Assembly: GCF_030247185.1 (NCBI RefSeq)
Contig: NC_080572.1
Span: 122,884,928-122,948,927, forward strand
DNA length: 64,000 nt
DNA from: Malaya genurostris
Taxonomy: Eukaryota > Arthropoda > Insecta > Diptera > Culicidae
Reading direction: 5' to 3'
This document shows positions 21,067 to 35,187 of this stretch, piece after piece; position 1 is the stretch's first letter, and each line of letters opens with the position of its first letter. Position numbers and translations under genes: made by a program. The notes under the pieces were generated by a model. The model saw only the letters and a program-made list of their open reading frames with translations, did not search any database and was not told the DNA's origin.

Positions 21067-23259
21067 ATGGAGCTAAATTTGATGAAAAACCTAGAGTTGG
21101 ATAAAATTTGTCGAATATGTCTAGCTGTGAAAAAAGAAATGCGTCCACTATTTGGAGAAATGGTAGCGGAGATGCTAATGGAAATTGCTAAGATACAAGT
21201 ATGCATTATAAGGTTTTTGCTTTTCGAATATGTAATTGTTCTTAACAATCGACTTTCTTGTAGATTGAGCAAATGGACGGCTGGCCGGACAAAATATGTA
21301 TCCAGTGCATTCACCAGGTTAGTCGCTGTCATGCTTTTAAAACACGCGTTGAAAAATCAGACAGCACTTTACGTCAGTATATCAAAGGAATAACTGTAGT
21401 TGTGGAGGAACAGATGCCTAAGGAACTCACAATTGATGTTCAAAGACAACAAATAACGCCGCAGAAAATTCAACAAATACAGCCAGTAAGAGGATTAAAC
21501 TAGGTCTGAGAATGACTTAAATTGCATTTACTCATATTTTTTCAGGCTCAACAGATTCAAGAGATTCACATTCAGCGCACTGATATCCCGACAATTGCTG
21601 AAGCAGCTGCTCCGACAATGATACTAACCAATGCACAATTGCTGAACGCTGGGGCGCAAATTATTAACGCAGGTCATTTGATAACAACCGCGTCTGGTCA
21701 GCAGATTATTCAGGCACCACAATATCATGCTGCACAGCTTGGGCAATTTATTCAGGGGCCAAATAATACCATACAAATGATCACACATGGAGCAGCACAT
21801 CCACAAATATTGCAGATACAGCGAACGGTGGATGATCGGTGTGAAATAATAGTACAACCAGAGATGCAGGAACAGCAGTATTACGACGAAAACAATGGTA
21901 AATATATATATTTTTATGGTTCTGCATAGTATGACCATCCAAGAATTCGATTGTAGTGATTTCCGTGAACCAAGTTCAATCCGTCCCTATGATGATGGCA
22001 GCTCCTACAGCTACAATTCATCAGCACCATATAGCACAGCATGCACTCCAACAACAGCAACATCAACAACATCATCATCATCAACAACAACTTCATGAAC
22101 AGATACAGCATGAAGACGATGTGGAAGAATCTCTCATAAAGGATGGCCAAGAATCTGATTTCGGCGATCAAGAAGATGATCAAGCAGACAACGATGAATT
22201 GATAGAAGAAGAATTACAAGATGATGATGAAGCGGACGCGGAAGCCGAAGTAGAAGCAGAAACAGAAGCAGAGGCGGTGGAAGAAGAATTGTATATATCT
22301 GATTGTGAATCAGATGATGGCGAGAAACGGTTAGGTAATGAAATTGGCGTGCAAACTTAAACTAGAAAAGTTATACTTATCATTTGAATTTTGCTATATT
22401 TTTCCAGCTGAATTTATGGCATATCAAACTTCCTGTCCAAGCCCCGGGCGATATTTATGTAATTTATGTCGCAAAGAGTTTACTCAACCTAAGTGGCTGC
22501 AAACGCACATGTCTTCGCATTCGAATTGGCTGAAGGTAACGTTTAAGTACTCATGTTTCCGTTTGTCAAATTTCGTTCTGGAATGCATAAAATTTATCAC
22601 ACAATATTTTTACAAAAATATTTTATCAAATTTTATCAAGGGCGAATTACAAACTTTCAGAAAATTTAATTGATTGAAGTACAATTTTTCTGACAGGCAA
22701 ACTGCAAGAAGCAACCAGAATGCGACATTTGTCACAAAAGTTTTCGAGGCCCTGGTATGTTGCGGATGCATATGAAAACACACGAGGTAAAATTACTTTA
22801 CTTATTAGAAAATTGGCGACAACCCTTACGTTTCTATTCCAGAAAGCCGATAAACTTCCTACTTGCTCAATTTGCCAGAAAGAATTTAAATCCAAATCAA
22901 TTCTATATCGACATCGACAAACGCATTTTGAAGTTGGTATCTGTTAAATTTTTCCAAATATACGGATCTCATTCATTTTGAATTTCAGAAAAACTTCGCA
23001 TGTACGTTGTGTGACAAGCGGTTTAGTTCAAATTATCAGCTAAACATTCATGTCCAGCGACACAGGAAACAGAAGCCTCACAAATGCCCTCATTGTGATA
23101 AATCGTTTTATAGTGCGTCCGATTTGAAGGTTGGTTACCACAATAAACGTGTAGTTTATATGATAAATATTATATCCCTTTTTATTTTTACAGGTGCATG
23201 TTAATCAGCATCTGGGCATCAAAGTTATCCAAATAAAAAAAATGTCGACAAATAGCTAA
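21067..23259 (+). CDS. ZAD and C2H2 zinc-finger protein (about 532 aa, nine exons)
   Basis: A probable sequence-specific DNA-binding regulator of the insect ZAD family. Exons: 21067-21198, 21264-21485, 21546-21897, 21957-22334, 22408-22535, 22697-22786, 22843-22932, 22989-23129 and 23194-23259. All junctions are GT-AG and the frame holds throughout (1599 nt with stop). Exons 1-2 form the ZAD, with CRIC and, after the intron, CIQC as the two cysteine pairs of this dimerisation domain. Exons 3-4 are rich in Gln/Ile, then His/Gln, then a long acidic Glu/Asp stretch. Exons 5-9 hold five C2H2 fingers (YLCNLC..., ECDIC..., TCSIC..., FACTLC..., KCPHC...). The last finger's HVNQH is completed in exon 9, and the tail is short and basic. 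I do not recognise an orthologue by name. Confidence 0.9.
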
Positions 23260-23740
23260 TCCATGCAAGGACTTTGTACCTAAACAAGCTGAGAAACCGT
23301 TCCAGTTAAGACCACTTCTAATAGGAGTAAAAATACAGAAAATATTTATAGCGCAATAGTTTCCTTCTAGATTTTTACCGGTCCAAGAGTGGTAGCTAAA
23401 ATATAATAATTGTAAATATTTGTGTTTCGATAGTGACCGTAATTTAAAATTTCTTGTACATAAAATGTATTAGTTAACTTAACAAACGTACGCTTTGAAA
23501 ATCAACGGATTTTACTGTAGATAATACATCGCTCGTGCAATGATTTAGTTAGTTTAAGCATCTAACTCTTGCCGGAGATATGGATGCAGTATTTTAAGGA
23601 ATTTAGTCACTTTTTCCTGACTAAAATAGTGCATTAACTATGAGTTTGGTTAAACACAATTCGTTGTACTTTCAATATTTATTTTATATTAAAATATATA
23701 TTTTATTCGATTGCTTCAATAAACATAACTTAGAAAAAAT
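23260..23740 (+). terminator. 3' UTR and poly(A) signal of the zinc-finger gene
   Basis: AT-rich sequence without ORFs follows the stop codon. An AATAAA at 23718-23723 is the best candidate poly(A) signal. Confidence 0.6.
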
Positions 23741-24049
23741 TATCATTTTTCCCTTTATGGACAACCCTAGTCGAGGGTGGGGGTTTTAGAGCTTTGTACA
23801 TCCCACCAACTGCTTCTTTGATTTTAATGTTGTTGTTAGTGAAACTTCGGAGGATTTCGTATTGTATCCACTTCGATCTTGGCAACTGCTTTCCTATATA
23901 GCCTTCTATGTCTGAAGTGGTACAAACGATTATTACTTTATCTTGAAATTATATCGAAATGTTTCAGTATAGAAAATCAAGTGGCAGTGGCTGTTTTAGC
24001 TTTACCCAGCATGTGGTGCTGCTGGGATATTCTTCACGATTACTATAGA
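23741..24049. other. Unassigned spacer
   Basis: No gene, clear repeat or RNA was recognised here. Confidence 0.4.
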
Positions 24050-24335
24050 AACCGTTCCATTGAACAGTGCTGTGAGAGACTACAGCCAAAAGTGCTTTTT
24101 CCTCCAAGAGGTTTTTTGTACACTATAGGATCGAAGATTGATCGATCGACCAGTTCCAGGCCTCGAAGGCCGCTCATCGCTTACTAACTATAAGATAAGT
24201 ACTATTTTCTTCTCTTCTTTATCTTTATCCTTCAATACCACTACATTTGTCCTTCAATCTTTGCCCGCGCGGACACAGTTCCGTGCCATGACAAAGGGTT
24301 TAAATTTGCCTTACCTTCCTCCAGATGATTTTTTT
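24050..24335 (+). mobile_element. I-type non-LTR fragment: end of 5' UTR and ORF1 start
   Basis: It matches the 5' UTR just before ORF1 of the full-length element (41520-41790), including the TTTTTCCTCC-AGAGGTTTTTT motif and the CGGACACAGTTCCGTGCCATGA context of the ORF1 start. It ends after about 14 codons, where an opposite-strand copy begins. Confidence 0.7.
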
Positions 24336-27174
24336 TATTTAATAATATAATATAATTTTAAGGCACACTGCTTAAGCTCTAAGATGCCAAGGGTATTTTC
24401 TAATCTTAATTAACCACTAACTTAAAGCTAGAATAATATCATTAGGTAATGGCGTATCGGGGTCGAGCTTTCGACTGGCGATCTGCAGTGGCCGGTGAAT
24501 TGAATATAGCAAGTCAGTTAGATGGCGTTGGAGAATATCTATGTTGGCCGCATCCATCGGTCCGTGTGGATCCGCGGAAAACGGCTACGAAAACCCGGCG
24601 GGTGGCCCACATGCTGGTCATCAACTGGAGCGGTCTTCCGTGGTCGGTGATGGTGATGTTACGGAAGAGAATGAAAGTAAATATTGTGGAAAACGTGGTG
24701 AAAAGGGGGTGTGTGGACAAAATGTATAAGAACGATAGGGATAGTTACCATCGAGATGGTGAAGAGACGCGCGAAGGAGGAACGAAAAAGTTAGCGACAA
24801 AAAAACATCTTGTTAGTTAGAGATCGCTCTCCGCGAGCCCAACACTCCGGAGATGTGCATTGAATGTGTAGTGATTTGACATGAGCCGCGACATAACACG
24901 AATGAAATCGTGACTCACGTTCATCCCCCTGAACCAAGGTTTCGTCGATACCCTTGGGATAATGGGATGTAGCCATCATCCCAGTACGTCATTGCTCCAT
25001 GAAGTTTGCCAACTTTCGAAAGTTTTCTGACGAGAGATACTGAAAAATTCATTGAAGACCTGAGCTTTGGTTTCACCCCCTAGTTGAAGTTGTAATTGTG
25101 CTGGCTCTCGCTTCCTCGAAAATACTACTCGATACCGATTTGAAGAGCCCACGTCGACAAGTTGTCGAGGGTATCTTGCAATGGTCCTTGGAGATCTGCA
25201 GCTTAGGGTCCTATAATAGACATAACGCTGTCGTCATCAAGTTGTCTTAGTGTGCAAGATGTGTTGATACATTCATCAATGTTGTTTACGTAAAAATTGT
25301 ATAAAAGGGGCTTAAGCATGAGCCCTGAGGAAGACTCATGTAACTGAATCGTATTGTCGACAAATCACCATGCGTGAAATACATGTATTTCTCGGACAAT
25401 AGATCATACCAAAAGTTATTCAAAATTGGTTAAAGACCATGCTGATGCAACGTCTCAGACAGGATGTTTATGGAAACTGAGTCAAAAACCCCCTTGAGGT
25501 CTAGGAAAACTGACGCCATTTGTTCTTTACGAGCAAATGCCATTTGAATTTCTGTTGAGAGCAACGCAAGACAATCGTTCGTTCCTTTGCCCCTGCGGAA
25601 ACCAAATTGTGTACCTGAAAGTAGGCCATCAGTCTCGACCCAATTGTCTAGACGAAAAAAAAACATTTTTTCGAACAATTTCCGGATACAGGAAAGCATA
25701 ACAATCGGCCGATTTGAATTGTGATCAGAGGCTGGTTTCCCTGGTTTTTGAATGGCGATAACTCTTACTTGTCTCCAGTTATGTTGGACAATATTATCTT
25801 CAAGAAGCTTATTGAATAAATTCAATAAGCGTCAGGTAAATTTTTCAACAAGTTTAATTTGATTCTGTCTAACCCCGGAGCTTTATTGTTACACGACAAG
25901 AGCGCAAGTAAGAACTCTACCATCGAAAAAGGTGTTTCGTTTGTTTTTGATTTCGCGGCGGCGGGAGATTGTTTACTAATAGCTTGAAACGGTCTATTTT
26001 TGGGATGATACTTCTGCAATTCCACTGAATAGCAGTGATTGTATCTGTGACCTCAGTGGGTGACTTAGCCATCGAAGGATACGATCGCTGAAAGAAGGGG
26101 CCATTTTGCAGTCAACTGCTTCCAGAATGTTTTAACTGTAGGAATGAAAGCCATTAATAGACTTTTAAGAGGTTCTGAAATATTGAAGAAAGTCATGATC
26201 CAGTCCAAGATATCAGAGAATTTAACAAACCCAGTATCTGGTAAATTTTCTAATTGATTTTCAGGGACTTTCGGGGGTTTTGAAGTCCCAGGAAGTGGTG
26301 GAAATTCTTGAACGGAATTTTATTTTCCAAGACCTGGAGTTTTTTCTCCGGTTTTTTGGCACCACTTCCTGTTGCTGTAGTTTTAGGAGCCCCCTCTATA
26401 GACATCCTTGAATCCTTACTAGGGAGCTTATGAGAGGATATATTTCTCCTCTTTCTGATTGATGAGCTATGAGGGACAGCCGAAGATGTACCTTCGAGGG
26501 GGTCATCATATTCGCTCTAGTCAGTTGACAAGCAAGCCTAAGAATGTTCGGTAGGTGGCGTAGCTCATTTCGACATTTACGCAAATGAGCGCTTGGAATG
26601 TTGCTTGAGTGAACGCTTCATGTTATCCTTACGCAATTGTACGCGGGACAATCAGAGAGGTCATGCGGCCCCTCCTTACAGTAGAGACACTTTTCAATGT
26701 CTCCACCGCAGGAGTTATCCACACTTCATACAACGGGATCTATTGCAACAATGGGATGCTGTATGTCCCAATTGTTTGCAATTAGTGTAATTCATGACCC
26801 GCGGCACAAAAAGGCGAACACGTAAACGAACTCGGTCCAGGAGGACATAGTTAGGCAAAGCCAAGCCAGCGAAAGTCACTCGATACGAGTCTGATGGGGT
26901 ATATGACTTAGTCCCATCCCCCGCGATCGATACTGAACGCAATTGCTTGCAATCCAATATCTTAACATCCTTGAGTAGGGGATTTTTAAAACCGCCCACC
27001 CCATACACAAGAACGTCATCGCAAGTCAGACTCGGATCGGTTATCACGCCGTCTATCTCGGCTTCGTGAGTTGGAATGTATACGCGATACTCCCTTTTGA
27101 AGAGCTCATATTGAACGATCTCGTTAACCTGTTTTGCACTGGCTAACAACACCCTAAGCTTGTCATGGGGTACC

Positions 27175-28712
<1,538 letters not shown>

Positions 28713-29372
28713 AGGTTTTGTACTGTATTGTATCGCGAGGTTAGGTCTTTAGAAAGTCTAAGGAGGTTTGATTTTTTTCCATTGGATTTGGTCCGGATGT
28801 AAACCGCATACGGTTCGGCCGAGAGTGCAAGCCCATCGGGATAATTTTTTATGCGAGTCTCAGTGCTATCAGGAGCCCTCATTTTTTCATCAGGGGGAGG
28901 GTCAGGCAAATCTGAATCACTTGTCATGGCACGGAACTGTGTCCATGCGGGCGAAATTGGGACAAATGTAGTGGTGTCGATCGACAGATTAAAAAAAATA
29001 GAAAAAAGAAAAAAAACGGTACTTAGCTCTTGAGCGATAAACGGCCTGGTCCTGGTCAATCGCTGAATACTCGTTCCGATATAGTGCGAATAACCTCTTT
29101 AAGGAAAAAGTACTATTATTTTCAAAGTCTCTCTCTGCACTGTCTGGTGAAACTTCTAGTTATATCACTACACACAGTCTTAAAACAATAGCAGCAGCCG
29201 AAGCTGGCCTAACGGTCCAACAAACAAAGATTGTTAAGATACACGCAGAAAAAAATATTTAAATTTTAATTTATTACGCTTTGAATTCAAAGATACTTTG
29301 TTTTGAATCTGCGCTTATTTTCATTTCCCTTTGATTCAAATACATTTGATATTTACTTCAAAGCAAATAATG

Positions 29373-29780
29373 TTTAGGGGTTAGTCAAATTTTGTGCTAG
29401 GGCACATAACCGTTGTTTTTTTGTTTTTACGTTTCGTCTTTGACTCATCAGTGCAGAGCAGTTCAAATTGAATTGCTTAGTGCTAAACTCGGCAGTTCAA
29501 TTCGAACCGCTAAGCAGACGTAAAGTTTCTGCTATTTACAGAACACTTTTTGTTTAGCAACGGAGTGCAATGTCTTTTCTGACGTGCCGAACGGAAACGT
29601 GTTTTAGACTATTTCTGACCAATGCAGGTTTGGTCATTTAGGGGTTAGACAAATTTTGTACTAGGACACATAACCGTTTTTATTATTTTTACGTTTCGTC
29701 TTTGACTCATCAGTGCAGAGTAGTTTAAATTGAACTGGTTAGTGCTAAACTTTCGACTGCTTAGCAGTTAGTTTCTACAA
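29373..29780. repeat. Dispersed repeat family B, two tandem copies
   Basis: The first unit is 29373-29630 (TTTAGGGGTTAGTCAAATTTTG... to GACCAATGCAGG). A second, shortened unit starts at 29632. Each contains a hairpin in which CAGTTCAA-TTGAACTG and GCTAAGCAG/CTTAGTG arms pair. Other copies lie at 35473-35732 and 55100-55260. Confidence 0.8.
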
Positions 29781-30314
29781 TCACGAAAACCTCGTGCAAT
29801 TGTGTGCAGAATCAATGATTTTTAAAAATTTCAATATATTAAATTTTAAAAGAATTTTTGACTAAAAAGAATTTTTGACTACCTATCGTTGGAGATGGGA
29901 CTAAGTCATATACCCCATCAGACTCATATGGGACTTACGCTGGCTCGGCTGTGCCTAACTATGTCCTCCTGAACAAAATTCGTTTACCTGTTCGCCTTTT
30001 TGTGCTACGGGTTATGAATTGCACCAATTGCAAACAATTGGGACACACAGCACCCCATTTCAGCAATAAATCCCGGTGTATCAACTATGGAGGTCAAGCA
30101 GATGACTTCTGCGGCGGAGATATTGAAAAAAGTCTTTACTGTAAGGATGGGCCACATGACCTCTTGACATGCTTCACGTATAAATTGTGCAAGGACAAAA
30201 GCAACCCTTAAGCAACATTCCAAGCCTTTTATTTGTTGAAATGTTGAAAAGTGCTACGCCCTCCAAAAAATCTTTCCGCTTGTTTGTCAACTGACAAGAG
30301 CGATCCTAATGACC

Positions 30315-30538
30315 CAGTGGTGTACCGAGAAAATTTGGCGCCCGGGGCAAAACAAGATTTTTCGCCCTCATCGTTGGTTTAGTGAGCAAAAAAATACTGA
30401 ACACCATCTTCGGCAAGATGACTTGGACAAGTAAAAAAAAGGTCCCAAGGATTGGTTTGCCGCCCTCCTGAAAACGTTGTGCCGGGGGCGAATGCCCCCT
30501 TTGCCCCCCCCCCCCTCTCCGTTTTAGATACGCCACTC
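30315..30538. mobile_element. Small hAT-like non-autonomous element
   Basis: The ends CAGTGGTGTACC and, reversed, GAGTGGCGTATC form an imperfect inverted repeat. The flanks TAATGACC (30307-30314) and TAATGAGG (30539-30546) look like a slightly decayed 8-bp duplication. The centre is GC-rich with a C run. It splits ORF1 of the host I-type copy. Confidence 0.65.
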
Positions 30539-30892
30539 TAATGAGGTGTCTTGTGGTGGGTCTCAAAAAATTACAACAACTGGAAGTGTTGTCAAATACC
30601 GAAAAAAAGCTCCAGGTCTTGAAAAATTGAGTTCTGAGCGAGAATTTCCACCACTTCCTGGTACTTCAAAATCCCCGAAAGCCCCTAAAGATCAATCCGA
30701 AGTTTTACCAGATAGTGTATTTGTTAAATTCTCTGATATTATGGGCTGGATCATGTCTACCTTCAATATTTCTGATCCTCTTAAAAGCCCGTTGTTAATG
30801 GTTATCATACCTACATTTAAAACATTTTTGAAGTAGTTGACTGCAATGAATGACCCCTTCTTTCTGCAATTGTATCCATTGATGGCTAAGTT

Positions 30893-32926
30893 TGTAGCGT
30901 TGTGCGTATCAAGAATGCAGAAATTTGGGCGAAAAGGTGGACATTACACAGATAAATATCTGAAATAGTTAGAGAGCCCCTCGTACTAGCAACTGAGTAT
31001 AGTGGTGGAGATACTCTCGCGAGTTCTACCTTTCTCCTAATTCGCCCAGAGCTCGAGAATAATAAATGAGTTCTAGGTTGAGTACTCTGCGCCGCATAGA
31101 GGTTCATTCGTGCGTGCTGGGAAGAAAATATGATCGATTAAAATATGGTTTGAGGGGTGGATGCGGCGGTAGCATTCATTCGTGCCTGCCTGGGTAGCAT
31201 GTTGGATGGGAGTAGGGTTTGGAGGGTGGATGCGGCGCTGACACCTTCATGTAAAATGACACCGGTATTCAGTGTATAAGTACGATGAGAGGGAAAGGTA
31301 GATTAAACTCGGGAAAAAGGACGACTCGATTTGAACTGTGCTTCTTGGGTGAAGACAATGCTCTCGATGTAGGTCAAAACGGCTTTGTGTGTGGGATAAA
31401 GGGACGGCTACGGTATAAAATTGGTTGACGGAAATTATTCACTTCGTGAAATAATCAACTGTTTCCGGTACCGAAGACTTATTCTGATGCCTAGACTGAG
31501 GATTCCACAGTTCTAGTCGTTCACTTAGTTCTGGTTCGTGGAAGAGGCAGGAGTTAATCGCGAGTTAGTAGCGCCGCGGTGTGAGATTAAAGGTAGCTGA
31601 AGAAACAGCGTGAGATTCTGAAGTCAGTAATATTGAATAAATTTCCCTTCTCTCGTGCAGTTAGCTAGGTCGATAAGTGAGTGTGCAGCAAAGATCATCT
31701 CACAGTGCTAAAAATAGACTGTGTTAAGGTAAAATTTCTAAATGTTGGCTTGAGTGCAAAGCGTATTCTTATAACAACCAAATGTTGGTCGTATGTTCTA
31801 TCTAGGCAAGAGAGCGTCATTGTATGGGCCAATATCCCGGCACACCGTCATACATAGCCAGCGATACTCCTGACCCCACCATCTAGCTACAAAGAACCCG
31901 GTCAACCATCCAGGGACCGGAAGAGCAGGGACACTGCTTGGCAGGGAGGCCAACACCAGCAAAGAACGCCGTCGTTGGATTGAAAGCAACGCGACCGCCA
32001 TTGAGTCTGTAAATAGCTCCCCAACCACGCCATCGCAATTCGTCCACCGCTGGATGATGCACCGACGCCAACATTCCGCCATTTTACGTAAATCCATGGT
32101 AGTAAGTACGTTCTACATGCGCATGTTAGATGAACCGTGATCATGACACAAAATACGCAAAGACCCTAGGGCCACCATAAATTAAAAGTTTGCACTCAAG
32201 AGCCACTCACAATATGAGATAAAAGTACTGCACGACGTAGAGCGCTCGATGATGAAGTAACGACAGTAGGGGAGATAGTCAGGACTGCAAAGGCAGTATG
32301 TGAAAGTAGCTAGCTAACGAAATGTAGTGTGTTCGAATCTCGTACAGTAAAATCTTTTTTTGATGTAATTGAACGATAACTCATTTTAGTTAGTTTTTCC
32401 CCCATCTATGCTATCTTTTATTGTTGTCGTTGAATAAACCCATACGCTGGAGGATGCAGCTGCTAGGAAACCTAGATGAGGTGTTATTTATTTTAATGTT
32501 CTGGTGACGGGATTCTCACGTTTTTCAGAAGTTTGTTTATCGATTTTGTGTTACGTGTGGTTGGGTTGACCCCATGCTTCAGCCCCCGCTCCTAAATCTA
32601 TATCAGACTGTGGCGAGGTGAACTATTAGAGCAGTGCCTATGATGCGACTGGCATCTGCGTTCTTCTTTATCGACTGAATTCGTTCCAATGTTTCAGACT
32701 CGGAGTCTGTGGAGGTCTCTCGTGTAGTTGTTGGTGGCCATCGGAAGTTGTACGGGGACAGTCGAGTCGTTTGGAACCGGTTCCGATTTACCAAGCGACC
32801 CGCCTTACGAGAGAAGGTCTTAATAGCTGGGCAAAGCCACCTTGGTGGATGATCTCCTTCGGGAGTGGCGCAAAAATCATCCACTTTCCATTCGAACGAT
32901 TCCGATTCCGACAGCCCCTGGTTACA
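30893..32926. mobile_element. 2.0-kb insertion with TG...CA ends (LTR-like), unclassified
   Basis: It interrupts the I-type copy at the start of ORF2. It starts TGTAGCG and ends GGTTACA, and is flanked by AGTT (30889-30892 and 32927-32930). AATAAA signals and TATA-like sites occur inside. A TGGTGACGGG near 32502 recalls a primer-binding site, but no internal pair of long direct repeats was seen. It may be a long solo LTR or a non-autonomous LTR element. Its ORFs (for example 32884-32603, minus) are unrecognised. Confidence 0.5.
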
Positions 32927-34386
32927 AGTTATCTACCGAGGACACGAATACAATCACTGTTCAGCAGTGGAATTGGTTCGTGGACGGATTGACAAATGAA
33001 ACATCGATGAGCATTCTTTGGAACACAGCTCGATGAATGCGTAATCGTAACACCACGAAAGCGAGGAATATTCTAGCCGCTGGATATTCGATTTCGCTAA
33101 AAAAGTATGTCCCGACTCTGTTCCGGAACAGAAGACCTCCTGCGTCGCGACATTAAATACAAACATCGTTTTCGATGGTAGAGTTCTCACTTGCACTTTT
33201 GTCGTGTAACAATAAAGCCCCTGGGCTACACATAATTAAATTCAACTTGTTGGAACATCTGCTGCCCTTGTTGAGTTCCTAGAGGGTAATATTGTCCCAC
33301 ACGACTGGAGACAACTGAGAGTGATCGCCATTCAAAAACCAGGGAAACCAGCCTCCGATTACAATTCGTATCGACCGATTGCTATGCTTTCCTGTATCCG
33401 AAAATTGTTCGAAAAATGATGTCTTTCTTCCCTAGACAATTGGGTCGAAACCAATGGCTTGCTTTTGGATACACAATTTGGTTTCCATAGGTACAAAGAA
33501 ACGAACGATTGTCTTGCGTTGCAAACAACAGAAATTCAAAAGGCTTTGCTTGTAAAGATCAAACGGCATCAGTTTTCCTAGACATCAAGGAGGCTTTCGA
33601 TTAAGTTTTTATAAATATCCTATCTGAGAAGCTGCACTAGCATGGTCTTCCGCCAGTTTAGAACAATTTTTTACATAATCTATTGTCTGAAAAACACATG
33701 TATTAGCGCATGGTGATATGTCGACAAAACGATCCAGTTACATGTTTAAGCCCCCTTTTATACCATTTCTGCATAAATGATATCGATGAATGTATCAACA
33801 CACCTTGCATGCTAAGACAACTTGCCGACGACAGCGTTGTGTCTACTATGACCAAAAGCTGCCGATCTCCAAGGACTATTATAAGATATCCTTGTCAACA
33901 TGGGCTCTTCGAGTTGGTATCGAGTTCTCCACGGAGAAAACTGAGTTGGTTGTATTTTTAAGGATGCGAGAACCAGCACAATTACACAATATCTCGGGGT
34001 CTGGTTCGACTCCAAAAACACCTGGGGATACCACATGAGGTATCTGAAACAGAAATGCCAACAATGGGATGCCAACAGGTGGGATGCCCATCCAGGAGAC
34101 CAGATCAGGTTGTGCCAAACAACGATATTGTCCACGATGGATTATCAAGCTTGAAAGATTCCAGTATTGTTGTTTGCATAACGTCTTAGGTTGTATGCAG
34201 TCGACTCATACGATGAGTCTCGGAGTGCTGACGGGTGTCTTATCGTTAAAAAATCGATTCTGGAATCTCTCATATCGATTACTAATCCGATGCGATGTAT
34301 TGAATCCGATGGTGATTGAAAACTTTGAAAGGCTTGTCGAGCTCAATTCTTAAACCCGTTTTATGTTCTTGTATTTTAATTACATG

Positions 34387-34674
34387 TTACTTTTTTCGCT
34401 ATTTTAACGATATCAAACTAACTAGAGATTATAAGAGTAGAAAGAATATGAAATCCTAGAGCCATAGTACTCAAGGAAGAGCAAGGATGTGAAGAATAAA
34501 GTGCGGAAAAGTGAGACGTGACAAGAGTCATTTAAGTAAGCAGAAGGCTTCTCGTATCTAAACTTTTACCTTCTACCAGAGGAGTCGAACTTAGGCATCT
34601 TAAAGATACGAGTCATCCGAGTCTCTGATATGTCAGAAATTAAAGGCAAAGGTCGTTTGCCATTTACTGTCCGA
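34387..34674. mobile_element. 288-bp insertion in the I-type copy
   Basis: Comparison with 45730-45760 shows a foreign block between TTACATG and ATGGTTCAG, with ACATG on both sides (34382-34386 and 34675-34679). I do not recognise its family. Confidence 0.6.
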
Positions 34675-35187
34675 ACATGGTTCAGAATATTAATCCTTCT
34701 TCGTTTGTTCACAACCGTGCTCATTTCTTGGATACTCCTAATTCTACTGTGCTTTCCAACACATTAATGAAGGAAGAGATTCTTGTAATTCCGGATCACG
34801 TACGCCCTCAGGTGACCCCTAACATTTTTTCTTATAAATTTGAAACAGTCATCTGTGAAAAGATATTTTACACCTGACGGATCCAACATTAAAGGGTCCA
34901 CAGGTTTCGGTATATTCAATCAAAACACCACCGCTTCGTTCAAACTCAGTGATCCGGCTTCCGTTTACGTCGCAGAATTAGCTGCTATTCAGTATACCTT
35001 TGAGCTCACTGAAACCTTCCCAAAGACTATTACTTTATTGTCACGGACAGCCTAAGTTTTAAAGAGGCCCTCCGATCTTGGCGATGAAGCCAGGAAAGCA
35101 TCCCCATCATTCCTGGGAAAAAACGGTAATATTTGAGAGCTTTATCTGAACGGTCTTATTTAAGGGGGGAGGGGGGGGGGGGGGAGT

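Larger units (their letters stand above)
29880..35163 (+). pseudogene. I-type non-LTR retrotransposon copy, dead, three insertions (sense)
   Basis: It contains ORF1 from the GDGTKSY block through the zinc knuckles (NCTNCKQLGHTAPHF) to its C-terminus at about 30880, then ORF2. The ORF2 start is fused almost directly to the middle of the ORF (FVDGLTNETSMS at 32975), so the endonuclease is gone. The RT remains with many frame breaks (RQLADDS near 33815), then the tether and RNase H start (34860-35060). It stops in RNase H at about 35163. Separate insertions sit at 30315-30538, 30893-32926 and 34387-34674. Confidence 0.82.
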
